Of a DNA stretch of 10,829 nt, positions 1-6,429 are shown one piece after another. The stretch is taken from contig PTLK01000040.1 of the NCBI GenBank assembly GCA_002938075.1, positions 1-10,829 on the forward strand, given 5' to 3'. This stretch comes from Alphaproteobacteria bacterium MarineAlpha3_Bin3 (lineage in GTDB: Bacteria; Pseudomonadota; Alphaproteobacteria; Rhodospirillales; Casp-alpha2). Under the pieces are notes generated by a model, which was given only the letters and a program-made list of their open reading frames with translations, did no database searches and was not told the origin of the DNA. Position 1 is the first letter of the stretch. The number at the start of each line of letters is the position of its first letter. The position numbers were made by a program, and so were the translations under genes.

Positions 1-49
1 CTCTAATCCCGCCACACTAGTGAACCTCCCCCCCCCGGGCCGGTCATCC

Positions 50-326
50 GACAACGACGAAAAGGACATCGTCTGGTTTTTGATGAACATTGCTGAAAAG
101 TACGAGGTCTCGAGGGTCTGGGCCAAGGCTCAGGGGTATACGATACCAATTAGCAAATCCATTGATGCTGGACTCAAAACTATTCCTAACTGTTGGTGGC
201 GGGACTTTCGGTATCGTAAGTGTTCCTAAAACTTGGGTCATCGATCAAAATGGTGTTGTCATTGAATTGCGAAATCCTCAAGGGAGGCTCTTAACCATTA
301 CTCGGCGTACAGGTTTCGTAATTTGC
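50..326 (+). pseudogene. Decayed redoxin/TlpA-like thioredoxin-fold gene fragment
   Basis: Two adjacent reading frames together resemble the C-terminal part of a thioredoxin-fold redoxin. The first frame (codons from about 50 to 175) reads DIVWFLMNIAEKYEV then WAKAQGYTIPI, like the strand-helix-strand after the CxxC site in TlpA-type proteins. The second frame (about 190 to 326, shifted by one base) reads GIVSVPKTWVIDQNGVVIEL, which matches the cis-Pro loop and following hairpin (VPxTWVIDxxG) of this family. Neither frame alone makes a full domain, and no CxxC motif or start is visible, so the gene is frameshifted and lacks its 5' part. A run of nine C at 28-36 lies just before it. The DNA is visibly less GC-rich than the intact genes to the right. 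The family call rests on the VPKTWVIDQNG motif by eye; the exact frameshift position is uncertain. Confidence 0.45.
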
Positions 327-488
327 TAAGACGTACCGACCTTACGCCTAAAAAGAGCGAAACCTTCCCTGCGGATGGCGTCAACATCCAACAAGCTGCC
401 ACACCCCGCTGAAATTTTAGCCCGAAATATATAGGGTACTGATACCGCTTTTTTCCCGTAAACCCTGCTCAACCCCATAAGCCATTGA

Positions 489-517
489 ATGTCCGCTTTC
501 GGGGGCAAAGCGGACAT
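489..517. repeat. Dispersed-type palindrome (ATGTCCGCTTT / AAAGCGGACAT)
   Basis: A perfect 11-bp inverted repeat, ATGTCCGCTTT (489-499) and AAAGCGGACAT (507-517), encloses a 7-base loop CGGGGGC. On the minus strand it is translated within a short open frame as SALPPKADI, a peptide string often seen in spurious small ORF predictions of alphaproteobacterial genomes because this palindrome is scattered between genes there. That link is from memory of the family of repeats, not from a search. There is no T-run after the stem, so it is not a typical intrinsic terminator. Confidence 0.6.
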
Positions 518-625
518 CAGGAAGGCGAGCCTATTTTTTGCATTCTGGGCCGTTTTTTGGCCCGTTGGTGCGTATCTCGGGGGCGCCCCTTGCCCAGGAC
601 CGGACAGCCGTTTTAGCCTGCCCTA

Positions 626-645
626 TTCCGTATAATTTCCGTATA
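626..645. repeat. Tandem TTCCGTATA repeat, 11-bp period
   Basis: TTCCGTATA occurs at 626-634 and again at 637-645, start to start 11 bp, about one helical turn. The first copy runs into TATAAT (631-636), which resembles a -10 box, but no good -35 is seen at the right distance. The pair could be a binding site for a protein touching the same DNA face twice. No function can be assigned. Confidence 0.4.
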
Positions 646-690
646 GACGACCTTGGCCGCCCCCGCTTTCGGCTAAGTCATTGAAAAAAA

Positions 691-766
691 TGGCGACCCC
701 AACGGGATTCGAACCCGTGTTGCCGGCGTGAAAGGCCGGTGTCCTAGGCCTCTAGACGATGGGGTC
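691..766 (-). tRNA. tRNA-Glu (anticodon UUC)
   Basis: Read on the minus strand, the 76-nt sequence folds as a complete tRNA. The acceptor 5' arm GACCCCA (766-760) pairs with TGGGGTC, followed by discriminator G and an encoded CCA (693-691). The D-arm has TCTAGAGGCCTAGGA as in bacterial tRNA-Glu. The anticodon stem CCGGC/GCCGG holds the loop CTTTCAC, giving anticodon UUC. The T-arm has GGTTCGAATCC. It delivers glutamate to the ribosome for GAA/GAG codons; in alphaproteobacteria glutamyl-tRNA also feeds tetrapyrrole synthesis by GltX/HemA. Seven T follow the CCA directly on this strand (690-684), probably helping transcription to stop. Confidence 0.97.
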
Positions 767-782
767 GCAAAGGCAAGAAGGT

Positions 783-809
783 GGTATACGTCCTTCGCTG
801 ATTTTTCAA
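783..809 (-). promoter_or_regulatory. Candidate promoter of tRNA-Glu
   Basis: On the minus strand TTGAAA (809-804) and TATACC (788-783) lie 15 bases apart, with the mature tRNA 5' end 16 bases below the -10. The hexamers fit a sigma-70 type promoter, but the spacer is short, so this is tentative. Confidence 0.35.
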
Positions 810-892
810 GCCCCTGCCCGCCCCTTTCGACAGGCCGGCGCGATTGAGGCGTTTTTTCCGATCCTTGGGGTTGCGGGGGGCTTTCAGGGGGC

Positions 893-920
893 TTGCACGG
901 GCGGCGGTGTTTCCTAAAAT
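893..920 (+). promoter_or_regulatory. Candidate sigma-70 promoter of pfp
   Basis: TTGCAC (893-898) and TAAAAT (915-920) are separated by 16 bases and point at the phosphofructokinase gene. Transcription would begin near 927, giving a leader of about 30 bases that contains AAGGAA (942-947), a ribosome-binding site 9 bases before the ATG at 957. Confidence 0.5.
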
Positions 921-956
921 CGGCGGACCGCGGAAAAACCAAAGGAAGCGCTATCA

Positions 957-2180
957 ATGTCCCAAGGAAAAGTCCTCATCGCCCAGGGCGGCGGCCCGAC
1001 GGCGGTCATCAACCAGTCCCTCGTCGGCGCCGTGATCGTTTCGCGCGACTTCCCCGAAGTCGACGCCGTTTACGGCGTCTTCCACGGCGTCCAGGGCATC
1101 GTCAACGAGGATTTCATCGACCTCGGCGGTAAGGCGGCGGAAAACCTGGAACTCATCGCCGCCACCCCGGGGTCGGCCCTGGGCTCGACCCGCGACAAGC
1201 CGGACGTGAAATACTGCCAGGAAATCTTCAAGGTCCTGCGGGCCCACGCCATCGGCACCTTTTTCTACATCGGCGGCAACGATTCCTCGGACACCCTTCG
1301 CATCCTCGCCAAACAGGCCGCCAACGCCGAATACGCGCTGCGCTGCGTCCATATCCCCAAGACCATCGACAACGATCTGACGGTCAACGACCACACCCCG
1401 GGCTATCCGTCGGCGGCCAAGTTCGTCGCCAGCGCCTTCGCCGGTGTCAACCTCGACAACCGGGCCCTGCCCGGCGTCTACGTCGGCGTCGTCATGGGCC
1501 GCCACGCCGGTTTCCTGACCGCCGCCTCGGCCCTGGCGCGCAAGTACGATGACGACGGCCCGCACCTGATCTATCTGCCGGAGCGGGATTTCTCCATGGA
1601 TCGGTTCATTGCCGAGGTCAAAGCCGCCGCCGGCAAATTCGGCCGCTGCGTGATCGCGGTGTCGGAAGGCATCCACGATGCCAGCGGCGAGCCGATGGCC
1701 GCCAAGCTGGCCCAGGAGGTCGAAAAGGACGCCCACGGCAACGTCCAGCTTTCCGGCACAGGCGCCCTCGCCGACCTGCTGTGCGCCGCCATCCGCGACA
1801 ACACCGACATTAAGCGGGTGCGCGGCGATACCTTCGGCTACCTGCAGCGCTCGTTCCTGGGCTGCGTTTCCGACGTCGATCAGTTGGAAGCCCGCCAGGC
1901 CGGCGAACGGGCGGCCGGGTTCGCCCACGATGGAGACGGCGACGGGTCGGTGACCCTCCACCGCACCGGGGACGGCGGGAATTACGCCGCCGAGTTCAGG
2001 CTCAGCCCCTTGGAGGACGTGGCCGGCAAGACCAAGGTCATGGCCGACGAATTCATTGCCAAGGACGCGCCCGACGTGACCGACGCCTTCGTCGATTACC
2101 TGAAGCCGCTGTTGGGTTCCGGCATGCCCGAAGCCTTCCGGCTCGAGGCCGAACGGGTCGGGAAGATCCTGAAGAAATAA
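957..2180 (+). CDS. pfp: Pyrophosphate-dependent 6-phosphofructokinase
   Basis: This 407-residue cytosolic enzyme interconverts fructose 6-phosphate plus PPi and fructose 1,6-bisphosphate plus phosphate, reversibly, so it can serve both glycolysis and gluconeogenesis. The PFK fold is shown by GGGPTAVINQSL (11-22, phosphoryl-donor loop), GGND (106-109), PKTIDND (134-140, with the catalytic Thr-Ile-Asp-x-Asp), MGR (180-182, sugar-phosphate binding) and FGYLQRS (293-299). Asp109 sits where ATP-dependent PFKs have the Gly of GGDG, and Lys135 replaces the Gly of PGTIDND; both changes mark PPi-type enzymes in this family. Length is normal for a compact bacterial PPi-PFK. The ATG has AAGGAA 9 bases upstream and a promoter candidate at 893-920. 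It appears monocistronic; the next gene is convergent. The PPi assignment is well supported by motif; the preferred direction in vivo is unknown. Confidence 0.95.
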   Translation: MSQGKVLIAQGGGPTAVINQSLVGAVIVSRDFPEVDAVYGVFHGVQGIVNEDFIDLGGKAAENLELIAATPGSALGSTRDKPDVKYCQEIFKVLRAHAIGTFFYIGGNDSSDTLRILAKQAANAEYALRCVHIPKTIDNDLTVNDHTPGYPSAAKFVASAFAGVNLDNRALPGVYVGVVMGRHAGFLTAASALARKYDDDGPHLIYLPERDFSMDRFIAEVKAAAGKFGRCVIAVSEGIHDASGEPMAAKLAQEVEKDAHGNVQLSGTGALADLLCAAIRDNTDIKRVRGDTFGYLQRSFLGCVSDVDQLEARQAGERAAGFAHDGDGDGSVTLHRTGDGGNYAAEFRLSPLEDVAGKTKVMADEFIAKDAPDVTDAFVDYLKPLLGSGMPEAFRLEAERVGKILKK

Positions 2181-2394
2181 CCGGGCAGGCTCAATCGCCG
2201 GGCGGCCGGCAAACGGTCATGGTCTCATAAACGGGCAACGGACTGGGATTATGGTGCGGATGTCCGGTTCCTGTCCGATACCGGACGCCTTGGTGGATCG
2301 TTTTCCATGTTGCGGATTAGCCCGGAGGGAACGTAAGGCTTAACGCGACATGCCGCCAGAATTTCGCAATCCGCGTCCATATGGCGCGGCCCAA
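2181..2394. other. Convergent intergenic region with two small hairpins
   Basis: This gap lies between the 3' ends of pfp (plus) and the MFS gene (minus), so terminators for both are expected. Seen are a GC-rich hairpin GCCGG/CCGGC (2197-2201 and 2206-2210, loop GCGG) 17 bases after the pfp stop, and a 7-bp perfect stem GTCCGGT (2262-2268) / ACCGGAC (2280-2286) with an 11-base loop. Neither has a T-run, so intrinsic termination is not proven. No gene is seen. Confidence 0.35.
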
Positions 2395-3774
2395 CTAACG
2401 GCTCGGCCACATCTGATGGTGAAGGTCGACAACGTAGGGGGGTTTGTATTGGAGGGGAGCGTGCCTGTGGGGATGGCGATGCTGCTCCTGTCCTTCCCAG
2501 CCCTCGTGTGCGTGCTGATGGTGCTCGTCATGGACATGGAGGTGCCCGTGCTCAAGCGCCTCGTGCAGGTGCTCCACTTCGACGGGGTCGTGAGCCGGCC
2601 ATAAAGCCAGTGCGGCGGCTGTCGAAGTCAGAGCCACAAACGCAAGCACCGTAAAAGCAACCGTCAGCCCGAGCGTCGCTCCTATCCAGCCGGCGAGCGG
2701 GTAGGCGAGCAGCCAGCAGGCGTGCGATAGGGCGAAATGTGCCGCATAGATGGCCGGCCGGTCTCCCTTATGCGCGGATCGTTTGAGGAGACGGCCCGCC
2801 GGGGTCTGGATGAGGGACGAGCCCGCGCCAAGAACGAACCAGACCGGCAGCAAGGCGAGCAGACCAGGATCGGTCAAGCCGAGCAGGAGGCCAATTCCCA
2901 GAACCACGCCGCCTACAAGCATGAATGGGCGGTCGGGTAGGCGACCCAGGAAACGAGGCAGCATGAGGGCCACGACCATCGATCCCGCTCCGGCGGCAGC
3001 GAATACAACGGCAGTGTCGCTTTCCGTGCCACCGAGGCGGTCGCGCACATAGATCACGGTGTTGACGACAACCATGGCTCCGGCGGTCGATACCACGAGC
3101 GAAAGAGCTAGTAGTCCGCGCAGTCTCGGTGTCTTGAGGTAGGCCCGGATACCGAAGGTCATGTTGTGCCATACGCCGTGCTCTCGCTCATGTGGTTTGA
3201 GCGACGGCAACCGCACTGAAAAAACCAGAAGGGCCGAGATCAGAAAGGCCAAGGCGTTCGCGCTGAACAAGGCATCATAGCTCATTACGACGAGAGCGGC
3301 GGCGGCGAGCGCCGGGCTCAACAGGTTCTCGATATCGTATGCCAGCCGGGACAGGGAAAGCGCGCGCGTGTACTGGGCTTCGTCCGGCAGGATATCCGGG
3401 ATCGTCGCCTGGAAGGTCGGCGTGAAGCCCGCCGAGCAAGCGTTCAGCAGGAAGACCAGCAGATAAATCTGCCAGACCTCCGTGACGAACGGCAGGCACA
3501 AGACAAATCCCGCGCGCGCAACATCGAGAGCGATCAGCAATCGGCAGCGGGGCAGCCGATGCGCGAACCCACCGACGATCGGGGCGATGCCGACGTAGGC
3601 CACCATTTTGAGGGCAAGCGCCGTACCAAGAACGATACCGGCGTCGCCGCCGGCCAGATCGTACGCAAGCAGGGCAAGCGCAATGGTAGACAGGCCAGTG
3701 CCGGCGAGGGCGACAACCTGTGCCGTGAAAAGCTGACGATACGTCCGATCCTGGAGTGGCGACGTCATGTCCAT
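2395..3774 (-). CDS. MFS exporter with histidine-rich C-terminal tail (metal efflux candidate)
   Basis: A 459-residue major facilitator superfamily membrane protein with about 12 hydrophobic segments, beginning YRQLFTAQVVALAGTGLSTIALALL and including the PTFQATIPDILPDEAQYTRA and LSRLAYDIENLLSPALAAA stretches seen in the EntS/MFS_3-like branch. The last about 68 residues (392-459) hold 17 histidines in patterns such as HLHVHDEHHQHAH and HRHPHRH, ending in KPPYVVDLHHQMWP. Histidine-rich cytoplasmic tails occur in NreB/NrsD-type nickel exporters, so export of a divalent metal (nickel, cobalt or zinc) is a reasonable inference, but the substrate is not shown. The start at 3774 has AGG 6 bases upstream; an in-frame ATG two codons later is possible. 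It stands alone, facing pfp, with a palindrome-rich 315-bp region upstream that probably contains its promoter and operator. No metal sensor gene is adjacent. Confidence 0.85.
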   Translation of the reverse strand: MDMTSPLQDRTYRQLFTAQVVALAGTGLSTIALALLAYDLAGGDAGIVLGTALALKMVAYVGIAPIVGGFAHRLPRCRLLIALDVARAGFVLCLPFVTEVWQIYLLVFLLNACSAGFTPTFQATIPDILPDEAQYTRALSLSRLAYDIENLLSPALAAAALVVMSYDALFSANALAFLISALLVFSVRLPSLKPHEREHGVWHNMTFGIRAYLKTPRLRGLLALSLVVSTAGAMVVVNTVIYVRDRLGGTESDTAVVFAAAGAGSMVVALMLPRFLGRLPDRPFMLVGGVVLGIGLLLGLTDPGLLALLPVWFVLGAGSSLIQTPAGRLLKRSAHKGDRPAIYAAHFALSHACWLLAYPLAGWIGATLGLTVAFTVLAFVALTSTAAALALWPAHDPVEVEHLHEALEHGHLHVHDEHHQHAHEGWEGQEQHRHPHRHAPLQYKPPYVVDLHHQMWPSR

Positions 3775-3858
3775 AGGTTACCTAACTTTCCGCAAAGGCT
3801 ACAGATATCCCAAAAATAGAAAGGAGTATCCGAAGTCGCGGAGAGGTCCGCTTCGGGT

Positions 3859-4008
3859 CGATACTGTTGATAAAGTATTTTCGAGCCGTTCGGACGAAAG
3901 ATTGATTCGCGAATTACCCCGTCACGGCAACAATGTTTCACTGAAACATTGTTCCTGCTCCTTTTGTTGCACGAACACCTTCTCCGACCGACTTTATCAA
4001 CAGTATCG
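3859..4008. repeat. 150-bp segment bounded by an 18-bp perfect inverted repeat
   Basis: CGATACTGTTGATAAAGT at 3859-3876 is the exact reverse complement of ACTTTATCAACAGTATCG at 3991-4008. The match does not continue cleanly on either side. The size and termini would suit a miniature inverted-repeat element (MITE-like) or the ends of a lost insertion sequence. Equally, each arm could be a protein-binding site: each contains TGTTGATAA, one base off the DnaA-box reverse complement TGTGGATAA, and the left arm plus two bases has the small dyad ATACT/AGTAT. No target-site duplication longer than two bases is evident. Confidence 0.6.
3929..3953. promoter_or_regulatory. 12-1-12 palindrome resembling a parS site with a one-base deletion
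   Basis: The arms AACAATGTTTCA (3929-3940) and TGAAACATTGTT (3942-3953) are perfect reverse complements around a single C (3941). Its core TGTTTCACTGAAACA equals the chromosomal ParB site consensus TGTTTCACGTGAAACA minus the central G. It could be a mutated parS, or an operator for a dimeric repressor (for example of the TetR type) controlling the downstream MFS gene on the minus strand, whose start is about 155 bp away. Sequence alone does not decide. Confidence 0.5.
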
Positions 4009-4089
4009 GTCATGAACGGCCCTCCAGGCGGAGCTTCCAACGGTCTGTACCGTAGCCGCAAGCAAACCGTCCGTTTATGGGAGCACACC

Positions 4090-4548
4090 CTACTCAGTCG
4101 GCTCCTCGCCAACCTGGCGGTAATTCACCGCCAGCCCCGCCTCGCGGAACAGGGTGTCGGCGATTTTCGCCGCTTCGCCCCAGCGTTGGTGGTCGAAATC
4201 GGGCTGGTCGCAGACGACGCGCTTGATCCCGGCCTGGATGATCATCACCGCGCAGCGCGCGCACGGCGGCAGCGGATGGACGTAAAGGGTGCAGCCCTCG
4301 GCCCGGTCGCCGGCGAACATCAGGGCGTTCTGTTCGGCGTGGACGACCATTTCGTACTTGGTGCCGCGGTCGTCGAGGCGCTCCCGGGTGTCCTCGACCC
4401 CGGCTGGGAAGCCGTTGAAACCCAACGACACCACCCTTTTGCTCCGCGTGTGGGTAATGACGGCGCCGACCTGCGTCGACGGGTCCTTGGACCAGTTGGA
4501 AATGTGTTCGGCCAGGGCCAGGAAACGGTGGTCCCACTTATCGAGCAT
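4090..4548 (-). CDS. dCMP deaminase-family zinc protein
   Basis: A 152-residue cytosolic protein of the cytidine/deoxycytidylate deaminase fold. The zinc and catalytic motifs are clear: H70-A-E72 (VVHAEQNA, with Glu as proton shuttle) and P95-C96-A-R-C99 (PPCARCA). The N-terminal pattern WSKDPSTQVGAVI and the GFNGFPAGVEDT stretch are typical of dCMP deaminases (ComEB-like), which convert dCMP to dUMP for thymidylate synthesis; length also fits. A close relative with another cytosine-bearing substrate cannot be excluded. The ATG at 4548 is preceded by GGAAGGAAGG ending 6 bases upstream, a strong ribosome-binding site. It follows recJ with a 39-base gap and is the last gene of the five-gene minus-strand cluster. 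Confidence 0.9.
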   Translation of the reverse strand: MLDKWDHRFLALAEHISNWSKDPSTQVGAVITHTRSKRVVSLGFNGFPAGVEDTRERLDDRGTKYEMVVHAEQNALMFAGDRAEGCTLYVHPLPPCARCAVMIIQAGIKRVVCDQPDFDHQRWGEAAKIADTLFREAGLAVNYRQVGEEPTE

Positions 4549-4587
4549 TCGGCGCCTTCCTTCCGGCCGCTACGTTACCATGCCCGT

Positions 4588-6429
4588 CTACCATGCGGGC
4601 GCCGCGTCATCGATCAGCAGTTGCGCCTTCGAATGCCCCTTCCAGGTGTTGACGCGCAACCGCCCGGCGACGTGCAGCGGCGCGCCGTCGCTCTTCAACA
4701 GCGCCTGGCCCAGGGGCGTATCGAGGCTGTTGAACGAGATCGCCGCCAGGCGGCCCCCCTCCTCGCCAGTCAGCGTGCCGCGGACGTGGTTTTCGCCGGC
4801 CACCGCCGCATAGGATAATCGCGCCGCCGGGATGACGAAGCGCGGCTCCGGGTTGCCGGACCCGAACGGCCCCACCTGTTGCAGGTCCTCAACCAAATTC
4901 ATCGTCGCCGCGGCCGGCTTCATGGCCCCGTCGAGATAAAGCCGGGGCTGGATTCCGCCGTCGCCGAGGTGCGCCGATATCCTGTCGCCGAGGAATTGCC
5001 GCAGTTCCTCCAGCCGCCCGCTGTCGACGGTGAACCCGCAGGCCATCTTGTGACCGCCGCCCTTGATGAGAATTCCGGCCTGGCAGGCGGCGATGACGGC
5101 GGCCCCGAGATCAACGCCGGAAACGGAGCGCCCCGAGCCGACGCCCTGGCCGGTGGCTTTCCCGCCGTCCAGCGCGACGACGCAGGCCGGGCGGTTGAAC
5201 CGTTCGGCGAGCCGCCCGGCGACGATGCCGATGACGCCGGGGTGCCAGCCCTCCGCCGCCACTAGGATCAAGGGACCTAAGTCGTCGCCGGTCTTTTTCG
5301 CTTCGTCCATGGCGGCGTCCAGCACCGCCGCCTCGATACCCCGGCGTTCGCGGTTGAGCTCGTCGAGCCGGTGCGCGATGTCGGTGGCCTCGCCGATGTC
5401 GTCGGTGCCGAGCAGCCGCGAGCCCAGGTCCGACTCCCCGATACGGCCGCCGGCGTTGATCCTGGGGCCGAGCAGGAAACCGGCGTGATAGGTGCCCGGC
5501 TTCTCCTTCAGCCCGGCGACGTCGGATAGCGCCCGCAACCCGGTGTTGTCGCGGGCCGCCATCACCTTCAGGCCCTGCATCACCAGGGCCCGGTTTAGGC
5601 CGGTCAGCGGCACCACGTCGCAGACGGTGCCCAGCGCCACCAGGTCCAGCCACTGGGTTAGGTCGGGCTCGGGCCGGTCCCGGTACCAGCCGGCGTCCCT
5701 GAGCGCCCGGTTGACCGCCACCACTAAAAGGAACGCCACCCCGACGGCGGCGAGCTGGCCCTGGCCGCTGTCGTCGTCGAAGCGGTTGGGGTTGATGACG
5801 GCGGTTGCCGGCGGCAACTTGGCCTCGGCCTCGTGGTGGTCGACGACGATGACATCGAGACCGGCGTCGGCGGCCGCCGTCAGGGACTCATGGGCCGAGG
5901 TGCCGCAATCGACGGTGACGACCACCGAAGCGCCGCCCTCCTGGAGCTTCAGCAACGCCTCGATATTGGGTCCGTAGCCTTCCTTGAGGCGGTCGGGAAT
6001 ATAGGTCGCCGAGCGGCCGCCGACGGCGGCGAAGAAACGCGTCAACAGCGCCGACGATGTCGCCCCGTCGACGTCGTAATCGCCGAAGATGCCGATCGCG
6101 TGGCCGTCCATGATTGCCCGGGCCAGGCGTTCGGCGGCGGTGTCCATGTCTTTCAGACGGCTGGGATCGGGCAGCAGGTTCTTCAGGGTCGGATTGAGGA
6201 AAACATCGGCGTCTTCCAGCCCGACGCCGCGCGCCGCCAGCACCCGGCCGACGATTTCCGGCACCGAAAGCCGCTGCGCCAGGGCTAGGGACTGACGCTC
6301 ATCGGCCTCGCGGCTTATCCAGCGCTTGCCGGTCAGTGATTTTTCGACGCCGAGAAAACAGTCCGGGCCGCCCGGTCGCGCCCCATTTTCCTGTCGATCA
6401 GGTCTTGGCAGTCCCGCGGATGAAGTCAT
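4588..6429 (-). CDS. recJ: Single-stranded-DNA-specific exonuclease RecJ
   Basis: RecJ degrades single-stranded DNA 5' to 3' and works in RecF-pathway recombination, mismatch repair and base excision repair. From the chosen ATG (6429) the protein has 613 residues, normal for the family. The DHH domain carries DYDVDG (117-122), VDCG (173-176), DHH (197-199) and GTVCDVVPL (267-275); INAGGRIGE (324-332) follows. The DHHA1 domain has GWHPGVIGIVAGRLAERF (394-411) and GGGHKMACG (457-465); the C-terminal OB-like part has GPFGSGNPEP (520-529). All metal-binding motifs look intact. The frame stays open a further 99 codons upstream, but that part overlaps glpX and lacks family sequence, while homologues begin close to FLGVEKSLTGKRW (25-37). 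ATG 6429 has GAGG 6 bases upstream. It lies inside glpX (overlap 32 bp), suggesting translational coupling. Confidence 0.95.
   Translation of the reverse strand: MTSSAGLPRPDRQENGARPGGPDCFLGVEKSLTGKRWISREADERQSLALAQRLSVPEIVGRVLAARGVGLEDADVFLNPTLKNLLPDPSRLKDMDTAAERLARAIMDGHAIGIFGDYDVDGATSSALLTRFFAAVGGRSATYIPDRLKEGYGPNIEALLKLQEGGASVVVTVDCGTSAHESLTAAADAGLDVIVVDHHEAEAKLPPATAVINPNRFDDDSGQGQLAAVGVAFLLVVAVNRALRDAGWYRDRPEPDLTQWLDLVALGTVCDVVPLTGLNRALVMQGLKVMAARDNTGLRALSDVAGLKEKPGTYHAGFLLGPRINAGGRIGESDLGSRLLGTDDIGEATDIAHRLDELNRERRGIEAAVLDAAMDEAKKTGDDLGPLILVAAEGWHPGVIGIVAGRLAERFNRPACVVALDGGKATGQGVGSGRSVSGVDLGAAVIAACQAGILIKGGGHKMACGFTVDSGRLEELRQFLGDRISAHLGDGGIQPRLYLDGAMKPAAATMNLVEDLQQVGPFGSGNPEPRFVIPAARLSYAAVAGENHVRGTLTGEEGGRLAAISFNSLDTPLGQALLKSDGAPLHVAGRLRVNTWKGHSKAQLLIDDAAPAW

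Larger units (their letters stand above)
1..690. other. Gene-poor, AT-richer stretch beside tRNA-Glu
   Basis: No intact gene is convincing here. The stretch holds the redoxin remnant (about 50-326), the palindrome at 489-517, a small GGGCC/GGCCC hairpin with a T-rich loop (547-563), and a tandem 9-bp repeat at 626-645. Short open frames exist on both strands but show no family resemblance beyond the redoxin motif. The left part is less GC-rich than the coding DNA elsewhere in the window. The position directly 3' of a tRNA gene is a common place for integrated elements and their remains, but no integrase and no duplicated tRNA 3' end is visible in the window. Confidence 0.5.
3775..4089. other. 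Palindrome-rich intergenic region upstream of the MFS gene
   Basis: This 315-bp gap lies between the end of the deaminase gene and the start of the MFS gene, both on the minus strand. It contains the 18-bp inverted repeat pair (3859-3876 and 3991-4008), a 12-1-12 palindrome (3929-3953), a 10-bp perfect palindrome ATTCGCGAAT (3905-3914), and a small hairpin ACGGT/ACCGT (4040-4053) that may help end the upstream operon. It is less GC-rich than its surroundings. Short open frames across it translate the repeats and look spurious. No clear -35/-10 pair for the MFS gene was found; GATACT on the minus strand (about 3829) is one possible -10. Confidence 0.5.

Noticed and set aside
326..517. 63-codon minus-strand frame beginning SALPPKADI
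   Set aside because: The SALPPKADI start is the translation of the palindrome at 489-517, a known source of false small genes; the remainder shows no domain.
547..563. GGGCC / GGCCC hairpin with a GTTTTTT loop as an intrinsic terminator
   Set aside because: The T-run is in the loop and not after the stem, and no intact gene ends nearby.
673..957. 94-codon minus-strand frame over the tRNA-Glu gene
   Set aside because: It reads through the tRNA and the pfp promoter region; not a plausible protein.
954..1961. 335-codon open frame antisense to pfp
   Set aside because: A by-product of GC-rich codon bias opposite a clearly real gene; no recognisable domain.
3765..4112. 115-codon minus-strand frame across the MFS/deaminase gap
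   Set aside because: It overlaps both neighbours and mostly translates the inverted repeats; no family similarity and no plausible ribosome-binding site.
3949..4818. 289-codon plus-strand frame over the deaminase gene and the recJ 3' end
   Set aside because: Antisense to two well-supported genes, with no recognisable motifs.
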